Source: Acidobacteriota bacterium (GTDB lineage Bacteria > Acidobacteriota > Vicinamibacteria > Vicinamibacterales > JAFNAJ01). Taken from it: a stretch of DNA of 15,081 bases. Position 1 is the first letter of the stretch. Each line of letters opens with the position of its first letter. The DNA lies in NCBI GenBank assembly GCA_017860085.1, contig JAFNAJ010000037.1, positions 1-15,081 of the forward strand, in the 5' to 3' direction. Of this stretch, positions 1-9,500 are shown piece after piece. The notes beneath the pieces were generated by a model. It had not been told where the DNA came from. It ran no database searches and was given only the letters and a program-made list of their open reading frames with translations. Made by a program: the position numbers and the translations under genes.

Positions 1-687
<687 letters not shown>

Positions 688-697
688 CCGAACCGCC

Positions 698-1282
698 ATG
701 CGTCACCGAGTCGCCCACCGCAAGCTTGGCCGCGTCACCGAGCACCGCATCGCGATGCTTCGTGGCCAGGCCCAGGCGCTCATCCGCCACGAGCGCATCG
801 AGACCACCGTACCCCGGGCCAAGGAGTTGCGGCCCTTCGTCGAGCGCCTCATCACGGTCGCCAAGCGCGGCATCAGTGAGGGTGGCCGCACGACGAAGGC
901 GCTCAACGCCCGCCGCCTCGTGGCCCAGGACCTGCAGGACAAGGCCGTGGTCACCAAGCTGTTCGACACGATCGCGCCGCGCTTCCAGGCGCGACCGGGT
1001 GGCTACACCCGCATCCTGCGGGTGGGCTTCCGCCGCGGCGACAGCGCCGAGGTCGCGCAGATCGAGCTGGTCGGCAGCGAGTACAACCCGAATCTCGAGG
1101 CCGAAACGGCGCAGACCGACGCCGCGGCCCCGGTGAAGGGCGTGGGTGGCCGTCTGAAGGCCGCGGCGAGCCGCCTGCGAGGCAAGAAGACCGAGGCTGC
1201 CACCGACGCGGCGGTCGAGGGCAAGACGAAGAAGGGCGCCCCGAAAGGCGCCCGTGCGAAGAAGAAGACCGAAGGCGAGTAG
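698..1282 (+). CDS. rplQ: 50S ribosomal protein L17 with long C-terminal extension
   Basis: Large-subunit ribosomal protein L17. The start MRHRVAHRKLGR, the segment RIETTVPRAKELRP (about residues 33-46), and GGYTRILRVGFRRGD (about 101-115) followed by IELV are family hallmarks. The core ends near residue 126, matching the usual length of about 120-130. The protein then continues for about 68 residues to 194 as an Ala/Lys-rich, low-complexity tail ending in GE. Basic tails of this kind occur on ribosomal proteins in some phyla and probably contact rRNA. The GGAG that could serve as ribosome-binding site overlaps the end of rpoA and lies about 13 nt from the ATG, so translation may be coupled to rpoA. 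The stop codon sits inside one arm of a hairpin shared with the convergent EF-G-like gene. Confidence 0.96.
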   Translation: MRHRVAHRKLGRVTEHRIAMLRGQAQALIRHERIETTVPRAKELRPFVERLITVAKRGISEGGRTTKALNARRLVAQDLQDKAVVTKLFDTIAPRFQARPGGYTRILRVGFRRGDSAEVAQIELVGSEYNPNLEAETAQTDAAAPVKGVGGRLKAAASRLRGKKTEAATDAAVEGKTKKGAPKGARAKKKTEGE

Positions 1283-1298
1283 CGGCCCGCCGCTACTC
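1277..1298. terminator. Shared hairpin across two convergent stop codons, candidate bidirectional terminator
   Basis: A perfect 9-bp inverted repeat, GAGTAGCGG (1277-1285) and CCGCTACTC (1290-1298), is separated by the 4-nt loop CCCG. The left arm contains the TAG of rplQ (1280-1282). The right arm contains, in reverse complement, the TAG of the EF-G-like gene (1295-1293). Only 10 bp separate the two reading frames. The stem is strong enough for an intrinsic terminator. Leaving it towards lower coordinates, the minus-strand transcript runs into a pyrimidine/T-rich stretch. Leaving it towards higher coordinates, the sequence is C/T-rich without a true T run. Termination is inferred; the structure itself is visible. 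Confidence 0.6.
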
Positions 1299-3392
1299 GT
1301 CCTCCTCCGCCACCTCGCCGCGCTCGGCCTTCGAGGCGGCGATGATCTTGCTCTGCAGGTGGCTGGGCACTTCCTCGTAGTGCGAGTACTCCATCTGATA
1401 CGAGCCCCGGCCGCCCGTGGCCGATGTCAGCTGCTGCTCGTACGTCAACATCTCCGCCATCGGCACCTGGGCCCGGATCACGGTGGTGGCACCCCGTGAG
1501 TCCATCCCCGAAATGCGCCCCCGGCGCCCGTTGATGTCGCCCATGAGATCGCCGGCGAACTCGCTGGGGGCATACACCTCGACGTTCATGATCGGCTCGA
1601 GCAGCGTCGGCCTCGCGCGCGTCATGGCATCCTTCAACGCGAGGCGGCCCGCCATCTTGAACGAGAGCTCGTTCGAGTCGACCGGGTGGAACTGCCCGTC
1701 GTGGAGCACGACCCTGAAGTCCACGAGAGGATAGCCGGCGAGGAATCCTCGCTGCCGGGCGTCCTGGATCCCCTTCTCGACCGCCGGGATGAACTGCCGC
1801 GGGATCGACCCCCCGAAGATCTCGTCGACGAACTCGAAATCGCTGCCCCGCGGCAGCGGCTCCACCCGGATCTTGCAGTCGCCGAACTGACCGTGCCCGC
1901 CCGTCTGCTTCTTGTGACGGCCGTGCGCCTCGGTCGAGGCGTTGATCGTCTCGCGATAGGGCACCCGGGGCAGCTTGAGGTTGACGTCGACGCCGAAGCG
2001 CCGCTTCAGCTTCGCCACCGTCACCTCGATGTGCAGCTGGCCCTGGCCGGAGAGCAGCAGCTCCTTCGTCTGCGGGTCGCGCGAGAAGTGAATCGTCGGG
2101 TCCTCCTCGTGGATTCGCTGGAGGGCTGTGCTGATCTTCTCCTCGTCGGCCCGGCTCTTCGGCTCGATCGCGTAGGAGAGCAGCGGCGACGCGAACGTGG
2201 TGGGCGGAAAGACGAACGTGCTCGTCTTCTCGGCGAGCGTGTCGCCGGTCTGCGTCTCCTTGAGCTTGGCGACGGCACCGAGGTCGCCCGCCTTCAGCTC
2301 GGGCACGGTCGACTGCCCCTTGCCCTGCATCACCAGGAGGCTGCCCAGCCGCTCTTGTGTGTCCTTCGTGAGGTTGTAGATCGTCGAGTCGGACTTGAGC
2401 GTGCCGTTCACCACCCTGAACAGCGTGATGCGACCGGCAAACGGGTCGGCGATGGTCTTCCAGACGAATGCCGCGTAGGGCGCCGTCTCCGATGGGGAGA
2501 CCGCCACGGCCGCGCCGCCATTCCGGGCTTCTGCGGGGAAGGGTCGATCGACGGGCGAGGGCACGTACGACACGACGGCGTCGAGCAACTGGGCGATCCC
2601 GACGTTGAGCGTGGCCGACGTGCAGAACAGCGGGAACACCTTGCCCGACCGCACTGCCTTCCGGAGGCCGCCCGCCAGTTCCTCCTCGGTGAGTCCCCCT
2701 TCCTCGAAAAAGCGCTCCATCAGCGTGTCGTCGGCTTCGGCGACGAGCTCGACCAGGGCCTCACGCGCCGCCGTTGCCGCCGGGGCCATGGCCGCGGGCA
2801 CGGGACCTTCGCTGAACGTCCCGCTGCCATCGGTCTTGTACGCGTAGGCCTTCATGGAGGTGAGGTCGACGATGCCCGAGAACCCGGCTTCCTCGCCGAT
2901 CGGCAAGCAGAGGGGCACGACGGCGCGGCCGAACACCGCGCGAAGTGACTCCAGCGTCCGGTCGAGGCTCGCCCGTTCACGGTCGAGCCGGTTGAGAACG
3001 ACGAGGCGGGGCAGATCGAACTCCGAGGCGATGGCCCAGACTTTCTCGGTCTGCACTTCCACCCCTGACACCGCGTCGACGACCACCACGGCCGCCTCAG
3101 CCACCCGCAGCGCCGCGCGCGCATCGCTCAGGAAATTGCCGAAGCCCGGCGTGTCGATGAGGTTGACCTTGGCCTTCTGCCACTCCGCGTGGGCCAGGCT
3201 CGCCGCCAGCGTGTGCTTGCGCGCGATCTCCTCCTCGTCGAAGTCGGTGACCGTCGTCCCATCGTCGACCCTGCCGAGACGGTTCACGGCTCCCGCGCTG
3301 AAGAGCATCGCCGAGACCAGCTGGGTCTTGCCCGCCCCGCCGTGCCCGACCACGGCGACGTTGCGGATGGTGGTGGTGTCGTAGACCTTCAT
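1293..3392 (-). CDS. fusA2: Elongation factor G-like translational GTPase (EF-G-2 type)
   Basis: A 699-residue protein with the complete five-domain EF-G layout: GTPase domain to about 290, domain II about 305-395, III about 402-476, IV about 479-598 and V about 599-680. The G motifs differ from housekeeping EF-G: P-loop GHGGAGKT (16-23) instead of GHIDAGKT, DTPGF (80-84) instead of DTPGH, and NRLD (134-137) instead of NKMD. The segment GRVDDGTTVTDFDEEE resembles the EF-G-2 paralogue of Thermus and FusA2 of mycobacteria. Domain IV keeps TGGHGQFG and the loop around LHDGQFHPVDSNELSF. The tail is acidic (VAEEDE). A cytosolic, ribosome-associated GTPase is the safe call. Whether it translocates, helps recycling or has another role cannot be told from sequence. 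A G-rich ribosome-binding site (GGGAGGG) lies about 10 nt before the ATG. The family is certain; the paralogue assignment is likely. Confidence 0.9.
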   Translation of the reverse strand: MKVYDTTTIRNVAVVGHGGAGKTQLVSAMLFSAGAVNRLGRVDDGTTVTDFDEEEIARKHTLAASLAHAEWQKAKVNLIDTPGFGNFLSDARAALRVAEAAVVVVDAVSGVEVQTEKVWAIASEFDLPRLVVLNRLDRERASLDRTLESLRAVFGRAVVPLCLPIGEEAGFSGIVDLTSMKAYAYKTDGSGTFSEGPVPAAMAPAATAAREALVELVAEADDTLMERFFEEGGLTEEELAGGLRKAVRSGKVFPLFCTSATLNVGIAQLLDAVVSYVPSPVDRPFPAEARNGGAAVAVSPSETAPYAAFVWKTIADPFAGRITLFRVVNGTLKSDSTIYNLTKDTQERLGSLLVMQGKGQSTVPELKAGDLGAVAKLKETQTGDTLAEKTSTFVFPPTTFASPLLSYAIEPKSRADEEKISTALQRIHEEDPTIHFSRDPQTKELLLSGQGQLHIEVTVAKLKRRFGVDVNLKLPRVPYRETINASTEAHGRHKKQTGGHGQFGDCKIRVEPLPRGSDFEFVDEIFGGSIPRQFIPAVEKGIQDARQRGFLAGYPLVDFRVVLHDGQFHPVDSNELSFKMAGRLALKDAMTRARPTLLEPIMNVEVYAPSEFAGDLMGDINGRRGRISGMDSRGATTVIRAQVPMAEMLTYEQQLTSATGGRGSYQMEYSHYEEVPSHLQSKIIAASKAERGEVAEEDE

Positions 3393-3672
3393 AGCGGGGT
3401 AGCCCTCCCTGAGGATCCGAGCACGAACACGAAGCCCCTAAGTCTATCAGTCTCTCAGGCCGTCAGTCACGTCGCGACGGTCCGCCATTCGCGAGTGCCA
3501 GCGCGTGCCCAGGTGCTGTCGCCGACTGTCGGTCGCGCGGCCTGGCCCGAGGGGACTCGTCGTGCGAGGCACCCGGCGGCTCCCTTCGTGGCTGGCGGCG
3601 TGGTCGATGCGTTCGAGCCGTGTGGGGTTGTGGAGCGTGCCAGATCTGGCGCCGAGTCCAGAGCCGCGAGCC
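3393..3672. other. Intergenic stretch between the EF-G-like gene and the permease operon end
   Basis: These 280 bp have no supportable gene. They contain the candidate promoter above and, towards the permease end, the perfect 12-bp palindrome GCCAGATCTGGC (3639-3650). A shorter odd palindrome, CCGACTGTCGG, lies at 3522-3532. Neither has a loop-plus-T-run terminator form. Either could be a protein-binding site or chance. I see no tRNA or other structured RNA here. Confidence 0.5.
3441..3470 (-). promoter_or_regulatory. Candidate sigma-70-type promoter for the EF-G-like gene
   Basis: Read on the minus strand, GTGACT (3470-3465) and TAGACT (3446-3441) are separated by 18 nt. Each matches the housekeeping hexamers at four of six positions. 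Transcription would start near 3434, leaving a leader of about 42 nt that contains the GGGAGGG ribosome-binding site. The local sequence is less GC-rich than its surroundings. Matches this weak occur by chance, so confidence is low. Confidence 0.27.
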
Positions 3673-4947
3673 TCACTCGTACCTGAGCGCCTCGATCGGG
3701 TCCAGCCGGGCAGCCTTGAAGGCGGGGTACATGCCGAAGAAAATGCCGACGAGTGCCGAGAAGCCGACGCCCAGAGCGAACGACCACCAGGGAAGCGAGG
3801 TCGGGAACCCCGCCATCCAGTTCACGGTGAGCCCGATGGCGCTGCCGAGCACGATGCCGAGCAGGCCGCCGACGGATGTCAGGACCACGGCCTCGATCAG
3901 GAACTGCCAGAGCACCTCGCGGCGCTTGGCGCCCATCGCCTTCCGGACACCGATCTCCCTGGTTCGCTCGGTCACCGAGATCGTCATGATCGCCATCACC
4001 CCGATGCCGCCGACCATCAGCGCAATCGAGGAGATCACGACCAGCGCCAGCACCACGGCCCTGGTCAGCTGATCGACGATGCCGATGAGCGAGTCCGAGG
4101 TGAGGATGTCGAAGTCGTTCTCGTCGTCGAGTTTCAGACGGTGGCGCGCCCTGAGGATCTCCTCGACCTCCCTCCTCAGCTGATCGCGCGACGCGCCCTC
4201 GCGGGCCACCACGCCGATCACGAGGAAGCGCAGGAGGTAGCCTCGCAGGCGGGGGGTCTCGAATGTCTTGTCGAAGGTCGTGGCCGGGATGACCGCGAAG
4301 CCGTTGCTGTCGCCCCCGAGCGGGGTCGGCCGCTCGGCGAGCACGCCGACCACCGTGTACTCGTTCTGGCCGATGCGCACGCTCTTGCCGATGGGGTCCA
4401 TCGCCGGGAACAGGACCTTGGCCGGCGAGGCGCCGAGGACGACCACGTTGCGCTTCCGCTGGACCTCGAAGTCGCTGATGAAACGGCCCTGCGCCATCTT
4501 CAGGAAATTGGTGTCCATCCAGCGCGACGACACGCCGATGATGCCCACCGCCTTGGTGGCCTGGCTCCTGTAGGTGATGCGGAGGGCCTGTCCCCCGGGC
4601 CCCTCGCCGAGGTGGTAGGCGACGGCACCGGCCGACGGCGCGCCCTCCTGGATGGCCTTCGCGTCCGCTTCCGTGAGGTCTGGGCGCTTCATCAGATCCC
4701 AGAAGTCCCTGCCGCTCGAGATGCTCTCGATGCTCATCTTCGACACGAACACCGACTCGGACCCGAGTTCGCGGATGAGGCCGTAGATTTGCTCGCCGAA
4801 GCCGCGGATGAGCGCCGTCATGGCGACGATCGACGTGACCCCAATCACCACGCCCAGGATCGTCAGCGTGGATCTCAGCTTGTTGGCGCGCAGCGTGTCG
4901 AGCGCCATCCCGATGATCTCGCCGAGCAGGGCAGCGCGGGCGGCCAC
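3673..4947 (-). CDS. MacB/FtsX-type ABC transporter permease (second of pair)
   Basis: An inner-membrane permease of the MacB type without a fused ATPase domain. Near the N-terminus it has the amphipathic segment ALDTLRANKLRSTLTILGVV leading into TM1. A periplasmic core of about 200 residues follows, then three C-terminal helices in FtsX arrangement. The cytoplasmic coupling motif SVTERTREIGVRKAMGAK sits between TM2 and TM3. The protein ends LDPIEALRYE, a family-typical terminus. Two GTG codons compete as start: 4953, which overlaps the upstream stop as GTGA, and 4947, which has a GGAGG 8 nt before it. I chose 4947 (424 aa) for the better spacing; the frame stays open upstream, but that part does not look like permease. 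It is translationally coupled to the preceding permease gene and the two proteins probably form a heterodimer. No nucleotide-binding subunit is encoded nearby. Confidence 0.9.
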   Translation of the reverse strand: MAARAALLGEIIGMALDTLRANKLRSTLTILGVVIGVTSIVAMTALIRGFGEQIYGLIRELGSESVFVSKMSIESISSGRDFWDLMKRPDLTEADAKAIQEGAPSAGAVAYHLGEGPGGQALRITYRSQATKAVGIIGVSSRWMDTNFLKMAQGRFISDFEVQRKRNVVVLGASPAKVLFPAMDPIGKSVRIGQNEYTVVGVLAERPTPLGGDSNGFAVIPATTFDKTFETPRLRGYLLRFLVIGVVAREGASRDQLRREVEEILRARHRLKLDDENDFDILTSDSLIGIVDQLTRAVVLALVVISSIALMVGGIGVMAIMTISVTERTREIGVRKAMGAKRREVLWQFLIEAVVLTSVGGLLGIVLGSAIGLTVNWMAGFPTSLPWWSFALGVGFSALVGIFFGMYPAFKAARLDPIEALRYE

Positions 4948-4949
4948 GG

Positions 4950-6175
<1,226 letters not shown>

Positions 6176-6176
<1 letters not shown>

Positions 6177-7522
6177 CAGCTCTTCTTCGGCTCGGCCTTC
6201 TTCTCGAGCTTCACCTTGTCGCCGTCGGCCAGTTCGCGCACCGACGCAAACGGGCCCGTGATGACCTGGTCGCCTTCCTTGAGCCCCTCGAGCACCTCGA
6301 AGTACTTGTCGCCCGCGATGCCGGTCTTCACCGGCGTGAAGACCGCCTGCCCGTCACGGAACACGAACACGCCCTCGGTTTCCTTGCGCGTCTGGCCCGC
6401 CGGCAGCTCCTCGGCCGACGCCGTGCCGGGCGCCTGGCGCCTGGGGCGCTTCTCGTCCTTCGGCGGCCGCACGATCTTGCCGTCCTTGTCGAAGACGAGC
6501 TCCCGGGCGGCCATCGCCTGGATGGGCACGGCCAGCGCCTTCTCACGGGTTGCCGTCGTGATCTCGGCCGTGCAGGTGAAGCCAGGCCGCACCTCGGGGA
6601 TCTGACCGTCGAGGGTGACGACCACCTTGAAGTTGGTTGCCTGCTGACCCGCCTGCGCGCTCGTCGTCTGAATCGGGCTGTTGCCGATCTCGGTGACCTT
6701 GCCCGTGAAGCTCTTGTCGGGCATGGCGTCGATCGTGATCTTCGTGGTCTGGCCCATGCGAATCGACGGGATGTCGGTCTCGTCGACCTCGATCTCGGCC
6801 TCGATGACCGACATGTCGGCGATCGTCAGCATCACCGTTCCGGGGTTGTTCATCGTGCCGATGACCACCATCTCGCCCAGCTCGATCGCCCGGCGGGTGA
6901 CGAGGCCGTCGATGGGCGACTCGATGCGCACCTTGCTGAGGTTGTAGCGGGCGTTGGCCAGGCCCGCCCGCTCCTGGCGGATCCGCTGGTCCTGCGTCCG
7001 GAGCTGCTGCTCGGCCTGCCGCACCTCGGATTCGCGCACCTTCACGTCGGTCTCGGCACGGTCGAGCGACTCCCGCGTCGTGAGCTCCTGCCGCCAGAGG
7101 TCGCGCTGCCGCTTCAGGTTCTCCTGTGCCAGCGAGAGGTTCTCGCGCGCCGTGATCACGGCCGACCGCTGCTGCTCGAGCAGCGACTCGGCCGCTGCCA
7201 GCGATGCCTGGCCCTGCTGCAGCTGGCTCTCGAGGTTTCGCGGGTCGATCTGGAGCAGGAACTGGCCCCTCTTGACGGTCTCGCCCTCGTTGACGGCGAG
7301 GTCCGTGACGCGGCCCATCACGTCGGCGCTGATGTTCACCGAGCGTTTGGGCTGGATCTTGCCGGAGGCCGACACGACCGACGTCAGGTCGCGCGTCTTC
7401 AGGGCCTCGACCGCGACTTCCTTCCCCTGCTCCTTCCTGAACCGGAAGTTCGCAAAGACGACCGCTGCGCCGACGAGGACGACGGCCAGCGTGATCAGGA
7501 CTTTCTTCCGAGTGATCTTCAT
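6176..7522 (-). CDS. MacA/HlyD-type periplasmic adaptor (membrane fusion) protein
   Basis: A 448-residue adaptor. The N-terminus is basic and followed by one membrane anchor (residues 7-25). A split lipoyl domain follows, the first half about 60-92 (DVMGRVTDLAVNEGETVKRG) and the second about 197-222 (RIESPIDGLVTRR). Between the halves lies a long Gln/Glu/Arg-rich alpha-helical hairpin (about 95-193) that should contact an outer-membrane channel. Beta-barrel and membrane-proximal domains follow. Between about residues 341 and 383 there is a charged, Pro-rich insert before GVFVFRDG, and the C-terminus is Lys-rich. The start at 7522 was chosen because its ATG overlaps the preceding stop as ATGA and opens directly into the anchor; the 46 codons of open frame upstream lie inside the previous gene. 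It should bridge the permease pair to a TolC-like channel, which is not encoded here. Confidence 0.93.
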
Positions 7523-8247
7523 GAACCCCCCATGGCCGCTTTGACGCCCGCGATGGCCAGGGCTATGACCGCGTAGATGATGAGCAAGCCAATCAGCATG
7601 CCGCGAGTCGGGCGCCGGTACAGCACCGAGAGACCAATGGCCATCACGGCGACCCACCACAGCAGGAAGAGATCGATGGTCCCGAGCAGGCTGCCGAAGA
7701 AGCCCTCATCCGACACCATCGGGAAGAAGACGCTCAGGTTGGTCGGGCTGCTCGCCGACCCCCGCATGTAGTTGATGGGGAGGCTGAACAGCTGCTGCAC
7801 CACCGACACGGGACCTGCATGGGCGACCACCGCGAGCATCTTCTTGAACGACGCGTCGCCGCCGAGCGCCGCGTTGAAGATTCCCAACAGGATGCCCGCG
7901 ATGATCGCGGCCATGATTGGCGAGACCACGAGAATCGTGGCGGGGTTGATGTACTTCGCATACTGGGCCTGCCGCTCGATCGCTGCGTACGCCTCGTCGT
8001 TCACCTGGCGACCGAAGCTTTCCATCGTCGAGACCTGCTGGTCGACAACGGCTTGCTGGCCGACCTCCGTGCTCAGGAACAGGAACATGCCCAGGGCCGT
8101 GATCACCGCGGTCAGAGCCACCATGCCAAACCACTTCGGGTTGGCGACGACCGCGGTGAACATCTCGCGGGGCGAGAACAGGATTCCGAAGAACCGAGCC
8201 GGAAGCGATGGCAGGGAAGCGGCTGGGGCTTGTGGCGTCTCGGTCAT
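7519..8247 (-). CDS. Yip1-family integral membrane protein
   Basis: A 242-residue multi-spanning protein and first gene of the minus-strand operon. A Pro/Ala-rich cytoplasmic start is followed by FFGILFSPREMF and NPKWFG, which resemble the opening of bacterial Yip1-domain proteins (a segment that runs into a first helix). Hydrophobic segments lie at about 40-58, 103-127, 140-157, 186-208 and 216-236. The loop at about 60-100 is polar and probably extracytoplasmic. The stop overlaps the adaptor start as ATGA, so the two are translationally coupled. Bacterial Yip1-like proteins have no settled function. I infer an accessory role in assembling or gating the transporter, from position alone. There is no clear ribosome-binding site before the ATG. 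The family call is likely, not certain. Confidence 0.75.
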   Translation of the reverse strand: MTETPQAPAASLPSLPARFFGILFSPREMFTAVVANPKWFGMVALTAVITALGMFLFLSTEVGQQAVVDQQVSTMESFGRQVNDEAYAAIERQAQYAKYINPATILVVSPIMAAIIAGILLGIFNAALGGDASFKKMLAVVAHAGPVSVVQQLFSLPINYMRGSASSPTNLSVFFPMVSDEGFFGSLLGTIDLFLLWWVAVMAIGLSVLYRRPTRGMLIGLLIIYAVIALAIAGVKAAMGGS

Positions 8248-8381
8248 GGCGATTGTGGCGCTTGGGGGGGCGATGGTGGACGCTCCAGCGGACCGTCGTG
8301 GCCAGCTGAGCCGGCCGATTCTATCTCAACAGGACTAATACGTTTACGGGCGGGCCGGGGTTCCGCCCGGAGGGGTGCGAT
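8248..8381. promoter_or_regulatory. Divergent intergenic region with leader hairpin
   Basis: This 134-bp gap separates two divergent genes and must hold both promoters. For the minus-strand operon, TAGAAT (8323-8318) matches the -10 consensus at five of six positions, but no good -35 stands at the right distance. For the plus-strand gene I see no convincing hexamers. A 7-bp inverted repeat, CGGGCGG (8347-8353) and CCGCCCG (8363-8369), abuts the GGAGG ribosome-binding site at 8369-8373. The hairpin could therefore affect translation of the outer-membrane protein. A run of seven G residues lies at 8264-8270. Confidence 0.35.
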
Positions 8382-9407
8382 TTGGGCCGGTACGGTAAGC
8401 TGGCGGCCATGCCGCGATGGCGTCACGCCTGGCTGGTCGCCCGTGCCCTGGGGGTCTGGGTGCTGGCCCTGGCCGCTTCGGGGACAGGCCTCGCCCAGGT
8501 CACGCCCGGGCCCGGAGCGCGGGCCGCCGGCATGGCGGGTGCCTTCGTCGCCGTGGCCGACGACGCGACGGCGATCTACTGGAACCCAGCCGGACTCGCC
8601 ACGGGCCCGTTCTTCAGTGGCGTGGTCGACTGGACGAGTCACGAATCGGGTCCCAGGGGCGACAGCCCTGAGGCGACTCCCGCCCAGATGGGACGACCGT
8701 GGTTCGTGGGGGCTGCCACCCTGCCCGTGGGGCTGGCGTACTACGAATTGGAGTCCCGAACCGCCGAGCCACAGGGCACAGGGGCGACCGGCCGCGTCAC
8801 GCGCCTCGAGACCCGGCAGTTCGCGGCAACCCTGGTGCAGTCGCTCACCCCGCAGGTGGCGGTCGCGACCTCGCTACGCTTCGTCCGCGGGCTGGTCGCC
8901 GAAGGGGAGGTTTCAGGGACGCCACCGGAGCGCCTGGATTTGGCCGGAGACCTGGACGAGCGAGGCCGTAACGCCTTTGACCTCGACGTCGGGTTGCTCG
9001 CGGATCTGGGCAAAGTACGGCTCGGCCTGGTGGCCCGCAACCTGGTCGCGCCGGAGTTTGCCACCTCGTCCGGGGCCAGGCTGGGCATGGAGCGGACGGT
9101 GAGGGCGGGCGTTGCGGGACGGCCGCGCGAAGACCTCACCGTGGCCGTCGATGCCGACCTGACCCGGACCACGCAGGGACTTGCGGAGCGGCGGGACCTG
9201 GCGCTTGGCGTCGAGTGGACGGCAGTTTCCGATCGCCTCGCCCTGCGCGGTGGTGGAAGATTCAGCACCGTGGGAGACGTCCAGCCCGTGGCTGCCGCCG
9301 GGATCAGCCTCGGGTTCCCTGCGGGCCTGTGGGTCGACGTACACGGGTCTCGGGGCGCGACCGATGCCGACCGGAGCTGGGGGCTCGCGGGTCGGATCGG
9401 CTTTTGA
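8382..9407 (+). CDS. PorV/PorQ-family outer-membrane beta-barrel protein
   Basis: A 341-residue secreted protein. The N-terminus has a basic stretch and a hydrophobic core (ARALGVWVLALAASG), with likely signal-peptidase cleavage after GLA, near residue 38. The mature start contains GARAAGMAGAFVAVADDATA followed by IYWNPAGLA, the hallmark of the PorV/PorQ (UPF0164) and FadL-like barrel group; some databases call relatives TraF-like. The rest is alternating beta-strand sequence and ends in Phe (GRIGF), the usual C-terminal signal for barrel assembly. The start is the TTG at 8382, with GGAGG 8 nt upstream. The ATG at 8409 (nine codons later) would also give a good signal peptide but lacks such a site. 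Cargo and role are unknown. It lies between the transporter operon and the pilus genes, but nothing in the sequence ties it to either. Confidence 0.82.
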   Translation: MGRYGKLAAMPRWRHAWLVARALGVWVLALAASGTGLAQVTPGPGARAAGMAGAFVAVADDATAIYWNPAGLATGPFFSGVVDWTSHESGPRGDSPEATPAQMGRPWFVGAATLPVGLAYYELESRTAEPQGTGATGRVTRLETRQFAATLVQSLTPQVAVATSLRFVRGLVAEGEVSGTPPERLDLAGDLDERGRNAFDLDVGLLADLGKVRLGLVARNLVAPEFATSSGARLGMERTVRAGVAGRPREDLTVAVDADLTRTTQGLAERRDLALGVEWTAVSDRLALRGGGRFSTVGDVQPVAAAGISLGFPAGLWVDVHGSRGATDADRSWGLAGRIGF

Positions 9408-9500
9408 ACAGCCCACGGGGACGCGTGACTCGGCCCGCATCCTGCCGGGGTCGAGGATCCGAACGAACCGCCGATTGAGTATGGGAGGAGGAGGCGCGCC
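9408..9500 (+). promoter_or_regulatory. Leader region of pilB with strong ribosome-binding site
   Basis: The 93-bp gap ends in a purine tract (GGGAGGAGGAGG, 9483-9494) placed 6 nt before the TTG at 9501, which is close to ideal for ribosome binding. A weak sigma-54-like arrangement, CGGCCCGCATCCTGCC at 9431-9446, has GG and GC 10 nt apart as in -24/-12 promoters but several mismatches. In DNA this GC-rich that may be chance. I see no convincing sigma-70 hexamers and no terminator for the preceding gene. Confidence 0.3.

Noticed and set aside
1686..2948. A 420-codon open frame on the plus strand opposite the EF-G-like gene
   Set aside because: Antisense shadow of a complete conserved GTPase; the translation is rich in Arg, Leu, Asp and His with no domain, as expected from high-GC complementary frames.
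3639..3650. Palindrome GCCAGATCTGGC as terminator of the permease operon
   Set aside because: It has no loop and no T run after it in either direction; kept only as a note in the intergenic entry.
8264..8270. Run of seven G residues as a phase-variation tract
   Set aside because: It lies in the untranslated region upstream of the Yip1-like start, is short, and is not unexpected in DNA this GC-rich.
7819..9102. A 427-codon plus-strand frame across the divergent intergenic region
   Set aside because: It runs antisense through the Yip1-like gene and out of frame through the signal-peptide-bearing outer-membrane gene; no recognisable domain.
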